Below, piece after piece: positions 16,652 through 24,861 of a DNA stretch of 55,276 nt. A model generated the notes under the pieces. It made no database searches, was not told where the DNA came from, and was given only the letters and a program-made list of their open reading frames with translations. The stretch lies in assembly GCA_022827225.1 (NCBI GenBank), contig JAJDTJ010000041.1, positions 1 through 55,276 of the forward strand, given 5' to 3'. Both the position numbers and the translations under genes were made by a program. Each line of letters opens with the position of its first letter. Within the stretch, counting starts at the first letter, position 1. This DNA comes from Candidatus Poribacteria bacterium. Its GTDB lineage: Bacteria; Poribacteria; WGA-4E; WGA-3G.

Positions 16652-19198
16652 ATGTTCAAAAATACACGCATCCTACAACGCTTTTGGTCGTATACACTGA
16701 TCGCTATTTTTCTGTCACTTACGGTTTTACCTGTAGTCCTCGCGCAAGAAGAACCGGTTACCGACGCTTTAGCAGAACGCGCAGGGAACCTCAGGAATCA
16801 AGTAGTAACCTACGTAGTGGTAGGCTTAATTCTCTTTCTGTTTACCGGTTTTTTCTACATCATAAGACTCTTTCAGAAAGATAAACTCTTAAAGACGCTC
16901 CTTAATAAGTATGTCGTTTTTCAGATGAAGGACGACAACAAACGGTATCGCGGCACGATGCGCCTTGAGTTCACAGGGATGGAAATCATCTCCGAGGAAT
17001 CCAGACAACGGGGACACGCACCGAGTTATGTCTTCACAAGCGAAGAACAGAAAGCCCAAATTGTCGCCTATATCCGCTATCACGATGCGATGAACGAGCG
17101 TGAACTACGCGAACGCGCCTGGGAACTGGAGCGCGTCTACCAGCCACCACTCCTCTACAAAATACGGCGGAAAATCCGAAATGTGTTCGTCGCACTCAGA
17201 GAAGCAACGAAAAAGGCTATCGCCATGGTGTTTGAAGGGATCCGCAACAGTTTTGGAAATCGCTTCAAGCAATACAACAAAACATTCCAAGAAGCACTCG
17301 GCAACAATAAGGCAGATGTTACCGGACTCGACAAACTCGAGGACACCACTCAATACCTCGAAGAGCAGGAAACCTATGAACGTCTTATTGAACGGTTCGT
17401 CGGCACCCGTATCAAAGTTCGCACAACGACAGGTGAATATACGGCTATCCTCAAAGACTATAATAAAGATCACATAGCGTTGATGGACGTGAGAGATGGA
17501 CACAACAACGGCTACAGAGATGATTGGGGATATGAAATTGAGTATAAGCACAACTTAAATGCCCTGAACCGACGCGACGACCGCGGTTTACGCTGTCGCG
17601 CCGAAGGCGACGACAAAAACGGATATTTTCTCGTCTTTGAAAACAATACACCTTACCAGATCCTGCTCGGGCAGGTCAATTTCTTTGATGGGGCACCCCC
17701 ATGGGGATGGAATGCCGAATTTAAAAAATATCGCATCAACCCCTTCAGTGTCCAGAAACTCCGAATCCAACCCGTCGCCCAACATAAGATCGGTCCATTC
17801 GAGCGCGTCGCCAAACCTGAACGCCTCACGATAAAAAACTATAAAAAATTTAAGGTCAACTTCCGCTCCTTCCGCCATGCCGATATAATTTTTCCACGCT
17901 CACGCTGCACCATTATCGAAAGCGCAGAAAAATATCAACCGGAACTCTTTAGTCTAACCGGCTTGACCGATGCAATCTTAGACCTGAGTGATAAAGAGGA
18001 CATCGCCATCACAGATAAAGAGGGCAAACCTATTCACGGTATAAACGTCGTCCACGGATATGTAACCAACGTCAACGAAGAGCGCATCGATCTGAAGACA
18101 ATTGACACCAGTTATAGTCGCCGGTGGGATATTGAAAATGCCTTCCGCAGTTTTGATAACAGATTCCGTCGCGGATTCCCGCTCCACAAAAGGCTAATGC
18201 CGACAAATCGCGCCAAGATTACTGCCCACGCCGCAATCGTTGAGCAGATACACAATAATTCTGTTCAGCATGAGGCGTTAGCACCGCTCGTCTATCCACA
18301 GAACCGAACCCTAAATACCACAGAACAGCGAAAACGTCGCCGAAAACTGATCCGAAATCGAATTGCCGGAAGCATAAACGCTGTCGTTAACAGTAAGTTC
18401 TTGAAACCCGATACCGGAATCGCAAGAGTACCAGGTGTCACTCGATCAGAAGTACAAATAGCGATGCCACTGAAACTCATGGCATTTACCGGTAATACAT
18501 CTACAGTCGAGTACCCTGTCCTTGAACGTTTCGAGTACATCAAGGAACATCACATGCTCTATAGCGAAGTCCAAGACTTAAGAACTGACCGACTTCCGAA
18601 AACCGATATTTTGTGGATCGGCAACGGTGAAATCTATAAATCCGGCTATCGACTGAATATCGATGCCGAACATCGGATCAAAAACTTCGTCAGTCAAGGC
18701 GGAGTCGCCATCGTTTCCGGACAAGATATCAAAGCGAGTGCCAGGCAGCGCCGTGGAACCGGATGGATCCCCGAACCTCTCACCGGCATTGAGTGCGACG
18801 AAACTTACGAACTATTTCCGACATTAAAAGGAAAACGCTCACGTATTTTTCAACATCCAAATCCACTAAACGGAAACCACCACGTCGACCCAGACGCAAT
18901 GGACCAACCGTTGATCCGACTCGACGATATGTGGCTCGATCCGCTTGGAAAATGGACATCCCTCGCAAAAACCAACATAGCCGCAGCTGGGCTACCAAAA
19001 GAGGAATTCGCAGATGCATCGGCGCTGCTTCTCCTGCCATTCCAGAAAGGGCTATACATCGTCACCAGCTTGAAAAATGAGACAGAAGAGGATGTGAAAA
19101 TTAACGATAAAATTATGGAGAACCTACTCCACTTCTCTGTCAGATGGATCGACAAACAACGTTCCCCGCGCAAACCACAGAGAGGAACCGTAAATTAA
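16652..19198 (+). CDS. Large uncharacterised membrane protein
   Basis: This 848-residue protein has no confident family. A signal peptide or first membrane segment (about 15-32) and a second segment (about 51-72) anchor it. Two short regions resemble Sm-like barrels: Y-V-V-F-Q-M-K-D near 88 and V-G-T-R-I-K-V-R-T-T near 250. The similarity is by eye only. The C-terminal third contains I-L-W-I-G-N-G-E-I and N-F-V-S-Q-G-G-V-A-I-V-S-G, the strand-turn pattern of glutamine-amidotransferase-like (DUF4350/ThuA-like) domains. No catalytic Cys or His pair was identified. Basic, coiled stretches occur near 150-215. The start has AGGAG 8 bases upstream, and the gene follows the isomerase by 11 bases. 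Confidence 0.7.
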   Translation: MFKNTRILQRFWSYTLIAIFLSLTVLPVVLAQEEPVTDALAERAGNLRNQVVTYVVVGLILFLFTGFFYIIRLFQKDKLLKTLLNKYVVFQMKDDNKRYRGTMRLEFTGMEIISEESRQRGHAPSYVFTSEEQKAQIVAYIRYHDAMNERELRERAWELERVYQPPLLYKIRRKIRNVFVALREATKKAIAMVFEGIRNSFGNRFKQYNKTFQEALGNNKADVTGLDKLEDTTQYLEEQETYERLIERFVGTRIKVRTTTGEYTAILKDYNKDHIALMDVRDGHNNGYRDDWGYEIEYKHNLNALNRRDDRGLRCRAEGDDKNGYFLVFENNTPYQILLGQVNFFDGAPPWGWNAEFKKYRINPFSVQKLRIQPVAQHKIGPFERVAKPERLTIKNYKKFKVNFRSFRHADIIFPRSRCTIIESAEKYQPELFSLTGLTDAILDLSDKEDIAITDKEGKPIHGINVVHGYVTNVNEERIDLKTIDTSYSRRWDIENAFRSFDNRFRRGFPLHKRLMPTNRAKITAHAAIVEQIHNNSVQHEALAPLVYPQNRTLNTTEQRKRRRKLIRNRIAGSINAVVNSKFLKPDTGIARVPGVTRSEVQIAMPLKLMAFTGNTSTVEYPVLERFEYIKEHHMLYSEVQDLRTDRLPKTDILWIGNGEIYKSGYRLNIDAEHRIKNFVSQGGVAIVSGQDIKASARQRRGTGWIPEPLTGIECDETYELFPTLKGKRSRIFQHPNPLNGNHHVDPDAMDQPLIRLDDMWLDPLGKWTSLAKTNIAAAGLPKEEFADASALLLLPFQKGLYIVTSLKNETEEDVKINDKIMENLLHFSVRWIDKQRSPRKPQRGTVN

Positions 19199-19228
19199 CC
19201 AAGATGGCTATCAGCTATCGGAACTTGA

Positions 19229-19293
19229 ATGGATGGGTGGATGGAAGAATGGAAGGACGGTTTCTTCTATCCTTCCAACCTTCCAATCCTCCA
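19229..19293. repeat. GGAAG/CTTCC palindromic repeat E2
   Basis: ATGGAAGAATGGAAGGA is opposed to ATCCTTCCAACCTTCCAATC. The repeat lies between the convergent 3' ends of the 848-codon gene and lpxK and touches the lpxK stop codon (19294-19296). It may serve as a bidirectional stem-loop at this convergent junction. Confidence 0.6.
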
Positions 19294-20571
19294 TTATTGC
19301 TTCCGAAGTACTTCATCAAGCCTCTCAACCCCTTCCGTAATAACCAAAGCGATCTCAAGCACAGCTATCACAAGCTCCCGATCTGCCAGAAGATTCACCA
19401 ACTTCTGTTCATCTTTCTGTGTTGTGACAATCAAATCCGATTGCGATGCCTGAAACGCGGCATCTATCTCTGCCATGTCTGCCTCAGTATAAACGTGATG
19501 ATCGGGAAACGCTAACAATGTTACGCGCGCTGGCGAATATCGCCTGAGCGTTGCAGCAAACGCATCTGGGTTCCCTACCCCGCAAACAGCGAGAATCCGT
19601 TTCCCCTCAAATGCTTTCGCAATGTGGAGAAGCTCCGTCTCCTCAAACTTGTGCTTCGGAACTAAAGGGTAGAGGCGCACAGGTCGGTGGACACTCTCCA
19701 AAATCAGCGCGTTCGGCGCTAACTGCTGCAATGTCGCTTTAGTTTGATCAAGAACGCGTGCCTTTAACATTGATAAAGCCGAGAACGCGCGCCTATTTTT
19801 AAACATCTGAAATCGCGTTCTCGGCTTTGGCGTCGCGTTCTTGGTCAATCGCAACATATCAACTGCGTCTGTATGCGTCAACAGGATAATACCGGCGCGT
19901 CGGAGAGCCGTCCAAGGTTCGCGTAGGGTACCCGCGGGTAATAATTTCTCTCCATACTGGAATGGAAGAAAGGAAGAAGGGACGATTGGGGCCTCATCCT
20001 TCCTTCCTTCCACTCTGCCAGCCAAGTCTCCTCCGACAGGAATGGTAAGAATATCGACATCACGCGCAAGTTGCCGGTGTTGGAACGCATCATCAAGCAG
20101 CAAGACATCCACATCAAAACGTTCAAGTGCAACTCGGCCCGCCTGATAGCGTTGCCGACCTACAACAATTGGAATGCCCTTGAGATGTCTCGCCAACATG
20201 TACGCTTCATCGCCACTCTCTTTTAAGGTAGCACACACCCGCTCACCATCTGAGACAATCGTTACCGGCTCACGAGACGCGCGTCTATACCCACGCAGTA
20301 GAATCGCCACGCGGATGTTCTCCTGCTGAAGATGTTTCGCAATAGCAATAACAGCAGGTGTTTTCCCTGTACCCCCAACCGCAATATTACCGACACTAAT
20401 CACGCGACACGGTAACCTGCGCGCTTTCAACACACCTACCGCATAAAGTCGGTTCCGTATTGAAACAATCAAGCCGTAAAGCCAACTGAGGGGAATTAAT
20501 AAGAAACGCAAGGGACTGGCAAGAAGCCTCTTCTGGAACGAGGTAAGGTCGAAAGCGTGTGTGAGTTTCAT
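19294..20571 (-). CDS. lpxK: Tetraacyldisaccharide 4'-kinase LpxK
   Basis: LpxK phosphorylates the lipid A precursor at the 4' position at the inner membrane. The N-terminal membrane helix (S-P-L-R-F-L-L-I-P-L-S-W-L-Y) precedes Walker A G-N-I-A-V-G-G-T-G-K-T-P (about 61-72). The conserved D-D-A-F-Q-H is at 160-165, L-L-P-A-G-x-L-R-E-P near 209-218 and the late F-P-D-H-H near 355. At 425 residues it is longer than the usual 320-380. Two in-frame palindromic repeat inserts account for the excess, at about residues 176-205 and 242-276. The start chosen is ATG at 20569-20571, since the upstream 20 codons read through a repeat. lpxB follows upstream on the same strand. Confidence 0.9.
   Translation of the reverse strand: MKLTHAFDLTSFQKRLLASPLRFLLIPLSWLYGLIVSIRNRLYAVGVLKARRLPCRVISVGNIAVGGTGKTPAVIAIAKHLQQENIRVAILLRGYRRASREPVTIVSDGERVCATLKESGDEAYMLARHLKGIPIVVGRQRYQAGRVALERFDVDVLLLDDAFQHRQLARDVDILTIPVGGDLAGRVEGRKDEAPIVPSSFLPFQYGEKLLPAGTLREPWTALRRAGIILLTHTDAVDMLRLTKNATPKPRTRFQMFKNRRAFSALSMLKARVLDQTKATLQQLAPNALILESVHRPVRLYPLVPKHKFEETELLHIAKAFEGKRILAVCGVGNPDAFAATLRRYSPARVTLLAFPDHHVYTEADMAEIDAAFQASQSDLIVTTQKDEQKLVNLLADRELVIAVLEIALVITEGVERLDEVLRKQ
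19744..19848. repeat. Nested palindromic element inside lpxK
   Basis: The inner arms AAAGCCGAGAACGCG (19775-19789) and CGCGTTCTCGGCTTT (19814-19828) are perfect complements. Outer arms TTGATCAAGAACGCG (19744-19758) and CGCGTTCTTGGTCAA (19834-19848) match at 14 of 15. The 105 bases are 35 codons, so the insertion keeps the lpxK frame. The peptide it encodes is basic and lies where other LpxK proteins have a short loop. Confidence 0.75.
19957..20045. repeat. GGAAG/CTTCC palindromic repeat E3, in frame in lpxK
   Basis: TGGAATGGAAGAAAGGAAGA pairs loosely with TCCTTCCTTCCTTCCACTC. The tail GCCAAGTCTCCTCCGACAGG resembles the tail of copy E1. It lies between the codons for the D-V-D-I-L segment and the G-E-K-L-L-P-A-G segment, which are nearly adjacent in ordinary LpxK. 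The insert adds roughly 25-30 codons without stop or frameshift. Confidence 0.7.
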
Positions 20572-20642
20572 GGTAAATAAAGTCGCGAAATCTGTAAAGT
20601 TAAAAGAAGGTTTCCTAACAACTTTAGGCACTTTAGAGCACT

Positions 20643-21779
20643 TTACAGACTTTCTGCAGCATCTAACACCAATTCAGCAGTGCGTTCAGCTGCACCGGCT
20701 GCCCCAAGCTGCGCATAAACTGCTTGAAGTGACTCGCGCTGTTCTTCACGTCTCTCTGGATACCTCAGAAAATCGAGTGCTAACGCTGTTAAAGCATCCG
20801 GTGTCAACGCTGTCTGTAGCAATTCTGGGACAATATCACGTCCAGCAATAAGGTTCGGGAGTCCGCTTCGATTCAGCGGGGTCAACATCTTGATGATATG
20901 CCAGTTGACGGCAGCGGTCCGAAAGAGGATAATCATCGGTGTACCGATACATGTCGCTTCAAGCGTCGCTGTACCAGAGGTAACCAGCAACAAGGTTGAT
21001 GCTCGCATCGCTGTATACGTCTGATTTTCGACAATCTGAATGGGTGGGGTCTCTCCGTGCCTGTGTTCCGCAATACTTTCACGTGAAATTCCGGGGGCTA
21101 ACGGGAGGATCCATTGCGCGTTGGGATAGACCGCCGCAATATTCGCAGCGGCTTTCAGCATAACCGGTAAAATATGTCGAATTTCCGAACGACGGCTCCC
21201 TGGCATCACCCCGATAACAGGCGCGTCTTGATCATCCGATCCAGATAAATTGAGACGCTCTCGGGCATCACATACCGCTAAAGAAGTCTGTGCAAAATCG
21301 ACAAGCGGATGCCCGACGAATTCAGCGTTCGCCCCAGCATCTCGGTAAAATTCCGCTTCAAAAGGGAAAATCGCAGCGACAACGTCTGCTGATTCCGCCA
21401 GTTTCTTGGCTCGACCTGCACGCCATGCCCACGCTTTCGGCGGAATGTAATAGACAACCGACACGCCACACCCACGAGCAAATTTGGCTAACGGCATATT
21501 AAACTCAGCAAAATCCACAAGGAGAAGCACATCCGGACGCTCCTCACGGATACGTCGTTTCAGATACGCCTGCTTCCGAAGGAACATCGGAAGGACAGTC
21601 ATCACATCAGCAAAACCCATGACAGCGGAATCTCGGATGTGAAGATCAAGCGTTACCGATGCCGCTGCCATCCGGTCGCCCCCCATGCCGAAAAGCGTTA
21701 TATCGGGACAAAGTGCCTTGAGTCGGTGGGCAACATGAGAGGCGTGCAAATCACCAGAGGGCTCCCCAGCAACAATCAT
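20643..21779 (-). CDS. lpxB: Lipid-A-disaccharide synthase LpxB
   Basis: LpxB (GT19) joins UDP-diacylglucosamine and lipid X to form the lipid A disaccharide. Diagnostic segments are the N-terminal M-I-V-A-G-E-P-S-G-D, then M-G-G-D near 31-34, P-P-K-A-W-A-W-R and L-P-G-S-R-R-S-E-I, and the late S-G-T-A-T-L-E. The 378 residues match the family. The frame is open further upstream to 21899, but those 40 codons run through a heptamer repeat (4 x GGCTCTC) and are probably not translated. ATG 21777-21779 puts the protein start at the conserved family start. lpxK lies 71 bases downstream on the same strand. Confidence 0.92.
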   Translation of the reverse strand: MIVAGEPSGDLHASHVAHRLKALCPDITLFGMGGDRMAAASVTLDLHIRDSAVMGFADVMTVLPMFLRKQAYLKRRIREERPDVLLLVDFAEFNMPLAKFARGCGVSVVYYIPPKAWAWRAGRAKKLAESADVVAAIFPFEAEFYRDAGANAEFVGHPLVDFAQTSLAVCDARERLNLSGSDDQDAPVIGVMPGSRRSEIRHILPVMLKAAANIAAVYPNAQWILPLAPGISRESIAEHRHGETPPIQIVENQTYTAMRASTLLLVTSGTATLEATCIGTPMIILFRTAAVNWHIIKMLTPLNRSGLPNLIAGRDIVPELLQTALTPDALTALALDFLRYPERREEQRESLQAVYAQLGAAGAAERTAELVLDAAESL

Positions 21780-21786
21780 AATTTTT

Positions 21787-21814
21787 GGCTCTCGGCTCTC
21801 GGCTCTCGGCTCTC
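21787..21814. repeat. Heptamer tandem repeat upstream of lpxB
   Basis: Four perfect copies of GGCTCTC lie 7 bases before the lpxB start. The unit is not a multiple of three. An upstream in-frame ATG at 21834-21836 reads through it, so copy-number change would shift the frame of any extended product. Confidence 0.7.
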
Positions 21815-21867
21815 GGTAAAAAGATGTTTGTGACATCAACAAATATTGTAACTCCCACAAGAATCCA

Positions 21868-21892
21868 CTGACGGCTGACGGCTGACAGCAGA
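21868..21892. repeat. CTGACGG short tandem repeat
   Basis: CTGACGG CTGACGG CTGACAG followed by CAGAC lies between argC and lpxB. Related CTGAC/CCGATGGC strings occur at 23067-23106 and 38813-38916, so it is one of a dispersed low-complexity class. Confidence 0.5.
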
Positions 21893-21900
21893 CAACCATC

Positions 21901-22947
21901 TTACGGCATCATCCCCGGCACTTTCAGACCATCGGTCTCATCCAAACCGAACATCAGATTCAGGTTCTGCACAACGGCACCGGCAGCACCTTTGCCGAGG
22001 TTGTCAATCGCTGCCATGACGACGACGCGCCGGGTACGCGTATCCACTTCTAACCCGACATCACAATAATTGCTGCCGAGCACAGACTTGGTCTGTGGGT
22101 AGGCACTGGACGGAAGCACACGAACAAACGGCTCATTCTCGTAAAATTTATCATACAACGCAAGCGCATCCGCCGTAGACATCTCCTCAGTGAGACGCAT
22201 GTAGACGGTGCTGAGAATGCCTCGCGTCATCGGCACAAGATGCGGCGTAAACGTCACACGAACCGGGGTCTCCGATGCAACAGTACTTAATTCCTGCTCA
22301 ATTTCTGGTGTATGCCGATGCACACCGATATTATAGGCGACAACATTAGACTCACGATTCGGATAGTGTGTATTTTCGCTCGGTTTCGGACCGGCACCCG
22401 AAATTCCGGACTTCGAGTCAACAATGATAGAATCCAACGCCACTGCACCTTGTGCGACTAATGGCATCGCTGCAAGTATAGCACTCGTCGGATAACACCC
22501 CGGATTCGCAACCAATTGGGCAGTCCGAATCTGTTCACGATACCGTTCCGGCAACCCATACACAGCCTGTTGCATCAATTCCGGACTTGTATGTTCAGCA
22601 TGGTACCACGCCTCGTAGGTGTCCGCATCTCCGAGCCGATAGTCCGCACTGAAATCCACAACCCGTAGACCTTGTGCCAGAATTTGCGGCACAAATGACA
22701 TCGCCACCTTGTGTGGAACCGCAAGCACAACAACATCTACCCGATTCTTAAGCGAATCAAGGTCCAAGGCTTCAAATTTGGTGGACAGAAACCCGCGAAG
22801 GTTCGGCAGGACATTTTCAACACACTGACCCGCGTATGTTTCGGAAGTACAGAGTGCCACCTGCAGCTTGCCAGAATGGTTCGCGAGAAAGCGTAACAAT
22901 TCGCTACCGCTATACCCCGACGCACCAACAATTCCAACTTTTATCAT
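21901..22947 (-). CDS. argC: N-acetyl-gamma-glutamyl-phosphate reductase ArgC
   Basis: ArgC reduces N-acetylglutamyl phosphate with NADPH in the third step of arginine synthesis. The 348-residue protein has the dinucleotide-binding start V-G-I-V-G-A-S-G-Y-S-G-S-E-L-L, the catalytic Cys in V-A-N-P-G-C-Y-P-T-S near residue 151, and the active-site region H-T-P-E-I-E-Q-E-L. Length and motif order are standard for the type 1 enzyme. No other arg gene is adjacent. A sigma-70-type promoter lies 49-77 bases upstream. The gap to the lpxB start is occupied by short tandem repeats, so joint transcription with lpxB/lpxK is possible but not shown. Confidence 0.95.
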   Translation of the reverse strand: MIKVGIVGASGYSGSELLRFLANHSGKLQVALCTSETYAGQCVENVLPNLRGFLSTKFEALDLDSLKNRVDVVVLAVPHKVAMSFVPQILAQGLRVVDFSADYRLGDADTYEAWYHAEHTSPELMQQAVYGLPERYREQIRTAQLVANPGCYPTSAILAAMPLVAQGAVALDSIIVDSKSGISGAGPKPSENTHYPNRESNVVAYNIGVHRHTPEIEQELSTVASETPVRVTFTPHLVPMTRGILSTVYMRLTEEMSTADALALYDKFYENEPFVRVLPSSAYPQTKSVLGSNYCDVGLEVDTRTRRVVVMAAIDNLGKGAAGAVVQNLNLMFGLDETDGLKVPGMMP

Positions 22948-22995
22948 TTATGTTTCACCGTATATTTTTATCCCGAAATCATATATTATGTAGGA

Positions 22996-23024
22996 ATTTT
23001 ACTACATTTTGAGACCAAAGTCAA
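22996..23024 (-). promoter_or_regulatory. Sigma-70 type promoter for argC
   Basis: On the minus strand TTGACT (23019-23024) and TAAAAT (22996-23001) are 17 bases apart. The predicted start is near 22989, about 42 bases before the ATG. No ARG-box palindrome was recognised. Confidence 0.55.
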
Positions 23025-23066
23025 ATTGCGCCTTCACCTCAATGCCTTCAATTTTGATAAGAATCA

Positions 23067-23106
23067 CTGACCGCCGACTGCCGATGGCTGACAACCGATA
23101 GCCATC
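23067..23106. repeat. Low-complexity CTGAC/CCGATGGC repeat
   Basis: The string combines GACCGCCGACTGCCGATGGC with CTGACAACCGATAGCCATC. Similar units occur at 21868-21892 and 38813-38916. It lies between the divergent argC and fumarylacetoacetase-like promoters. Confidence 0.45.
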
Positions 23107-23118
23107 AAAAGAAATACA

Positions 23119-23148
23119 TTGACAGCACATTTACATACAAGGTAAAAT
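23119..23148 (+). promoter_or_regulatory. Sigma-70 type promoter for the FAH-family gene
   Basis: TTGACA and TAAAAT are 18 bases apart, with a predicted start near 23155 and a leader of about 55 bases. GGAGAA 4 bases before the ATG is the ribosome binding site. Confidence 0.55.
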
Positions 23149-23209
23149 ATAGCAACCTTCAACTTACGTCTCACGCTATAACCTTTCAGACAATCAGATA
23201 GGAGAAGCT

Positions 23210-23962
23210 ATGAAATTGGCACGATATGAATTAAATGGTACCATCGGTTACGGCATCGTCTCAGGCGAAAGTCTGAACGTTTTATCGGGATGTCCATTTG
23301 GAGAATACAGCGAGACAGGTGATACCGTCGCTTTAGCAGATGTCCGACTCCTTGCACCGACGACGCCCACAAAAGTCCTGGCTGTCGGATTGAATTATCG
23401 GAGCCACTTAGACGGTGCCCCGGAACCGACAAACCCCGAAATCTTCATCAAAACGCCTTCCTGTATCAATGATCCAGGCGGCAATATCGAATTACCGGAC
23501 GGCGATGATGATGTACACGCCGAAGGTGAACTCGTCGTCATAATGAAAAAACAGACACGAAAAGCGACACCAGAAGAAGCAGCCGCCAATATTTTAGGCG
23601 TGACCTGTGGCAACGATGTCAGCGCCCGCACATGGCAGAGTAACGATTTACAGTGGTGGCGCGCCAAAGCATCGGACACCTTCGGACCCATAGGCCCCGT
23701 TATCGCTACCGATGTCGATTACACTGACGCACAATTAGAAACCCGTATCAACGGCGAAATCGTGCAGAAGCAGACAACCGCAGACCTCATCTTCCCAGTG
23801 ACAACCATCGTGAGTTTCATCTCACAGGCAATAACCCTTGAACCGGGGGATGCAATCTTTACCGGTACACCCGGCACAACCACGGCATTAAAAGCCGGGG
23901 ATACCGTTGAAATTGAGATTGAAGGCATTGGCGTTCTGACAAACCCAGTCGTAGCACAGTGA
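23210..23962 (+). CDS. Fumarylacetoacetate hydrolase (FAH) family protein
   Basis: The 250-residue protein is a single FAH domain, like FAHD1, 2-hydroxyhepta-2,4-diene-1,7-dioate isomerase or acylpyruvate hydrolases. Recognised segments are G-L-N-Y-R-S-H near residue 60, the metal-binding E-G-E-L-V-V near 104-109, G-N-D-V-S-A-R near 135, and the late G-D-A-I-F-T-G-T-P near 220. It hydrolyses or isomerises 2-oxo acids with Mg or Mn in the cytoplasm; the substrate is not evident. It has its own promoter. The next gene, a secreted protein, begins 84 bases later after an unstructured gap with a TAGTTTGTGC-type repeat. Confidence 0.9.
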   Translation: MKLARYELNGTIGYGIVSGESLNVLSGCPFGEYSETGDTVALADVRLLAPTTPTKVLAVGLNYRSHLDGAPEPTNPEIFIKTPSCINDPGGNIELPDGDDDVHAEGELVVIMKKQTRKATPEEAAANILGVTCGNDVSARTWQSNDLQWWRAKASDTFGPIGPVIATDVDYTDAQLETRINGEIVQKQTTADLIFPVTTIVSFISQAITLEPGDAIFTGTPGTTTALKAGDTVEIEIEGIGVLTNPVVAQ

Positions 23963-24046
23963 ACCTCTTTTGTAGCATAGGAGACTGTTAGCCTGTGCAT
24001 CTTATAGCATAACCTTAGTTTGTGCACTTCGGAATATGGAGGAAAA

Positions 24047-24826
24047 ATGCATTTTATACCGCTACCGCATCTCCAACGCAGCCAAGTTTCTCAAAAGATT
24101 AAACTATCTCTCAAAATCGCCGTTCCGATACTCTGCCTTAGCATAGCAATACAGGCATCGGCAGTGCTACTGTTTCACGACGACTTTGAGAAGGATAAGA
24201 TCGGAAGCGAACCCAGCAAATGGGAAGTTGGACACGACGGCAAAACAACCGCTAAAGTTGTCGCTGACCCGAAAAAAGCGAGTAATAAAGTCTTATCGAC
24301 TTCTGACAATCCATCTAACGACTCACGACACGATGTCGGCGGCTCCATCTATGTCGTCGGTGATGACGGTTGGGACGATTACGTCGCTGAATGGGATATG
24401 ATGTTCCCCGATGACTTCTATATGGGTGTCGTCTTCCGCTTCCAAGACGGTGAAAAATTTTACTTAAGCGACCGACGGCAAGGGGGTCGGGATTACCACT
24501 TCTACAAACGGCAAGGCGGTTGGGCACTCGTCCAAGCTGGCCTGGTGGAAAACGACCCGGAAGTCTGGTATCGCGCACAACTGACCCTCTCCGGAGATAA
24601 GTTCACCTTCAAGTTGAAAGAACGGAAGGACAACACGCCGTTTGACAAGATCGATCCGGCAACTGAAGGCGAAGACGGAACCTTCAAAACCGGCAAGTTC
24701 GGCAACTACGGACTCGTTTATATTGACAACATCTTTATCGGCGATTCCGTCGAAGACCTCGTTCTACCTGTTGAACCACAGGATAAACTCAGTATGACCT
24801 GGGGCGAGATTAAGGACGCTTATTAA
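24047..24826 (+). CDS. Secreted concanavalin-like protein with C-terminal TTW tail
   Basis: The 259-residue product has an N-terminal export signal (hydrophobic core I-A-V-P-I-L-C-L-S-I-A-I-Q-A near residues 21-34). A beta-rich domain of the LamG/concanavalin or DUF1080 type follows, with F-H-D-D-F-E, W-D-D-Y-V-A-E-W and G-V-V-F-R-F-Q-D. No catalytic residues are identified. It ends with P-Q-D-K-L-S-M-T-W-G-E-I-K, a tail shared with three other secreted proteins in the window. The chosen ATG (24047) has GGAGGAAAA directly upstream; an earlier frame start at 24020 is disfavoured. Likely an exported or surface carbohydrate-binding protein. Confidence 0.75.
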   Translation: MHFIPLPHLQRSQVSQKIKLSLKIAVPILCLSIAIQASAVLLFHDDFEKDKIGSEPSKWEVGHDGKTTAKVVADPKKASNKVLSTSDNPSNDSRHDVGGSIYVVGDDGWDDYVAEWDMMFPDDFYMGVVFRFQDGEKFYLSDRRQGGRDYHFYKRQGGWALVQAGLVENDPEVWYRAQLTLSGDKFTFKLKERKDNTPFDKIDPATEGEDGTFKTGKFGNYGLVYIDNIFIGDSVEDLVLPVEPQDKLSMTWGEIKDAY

Positions 24827-24828
24827 AG

Positions 24829-24853
24829 GAAGCGTGGAAGGTTGGAAGGAAAT
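24829..24853. repeat. GGAAG half-repeat E4
   Basis: GGAAGCGTGGAAGGTTGGAA and the next GGAA form a single arm of the GGAAG family, without the CTTCC arm. It directly precedes the LarA-like gene, and its last GGAAGG may act as a ribosome binding site 12 bases before the ATG. Confidence 0.5.
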
Positions 24854-24861
24854 TTTAAAAC

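Noticed and set aside
21780..21899. 40-codon N-terminal extension of LpxB
   Set aside because: It reads through short tandem repeats and has no family similarity. The conserved start M-I-V-A-G-E lies at 21779.
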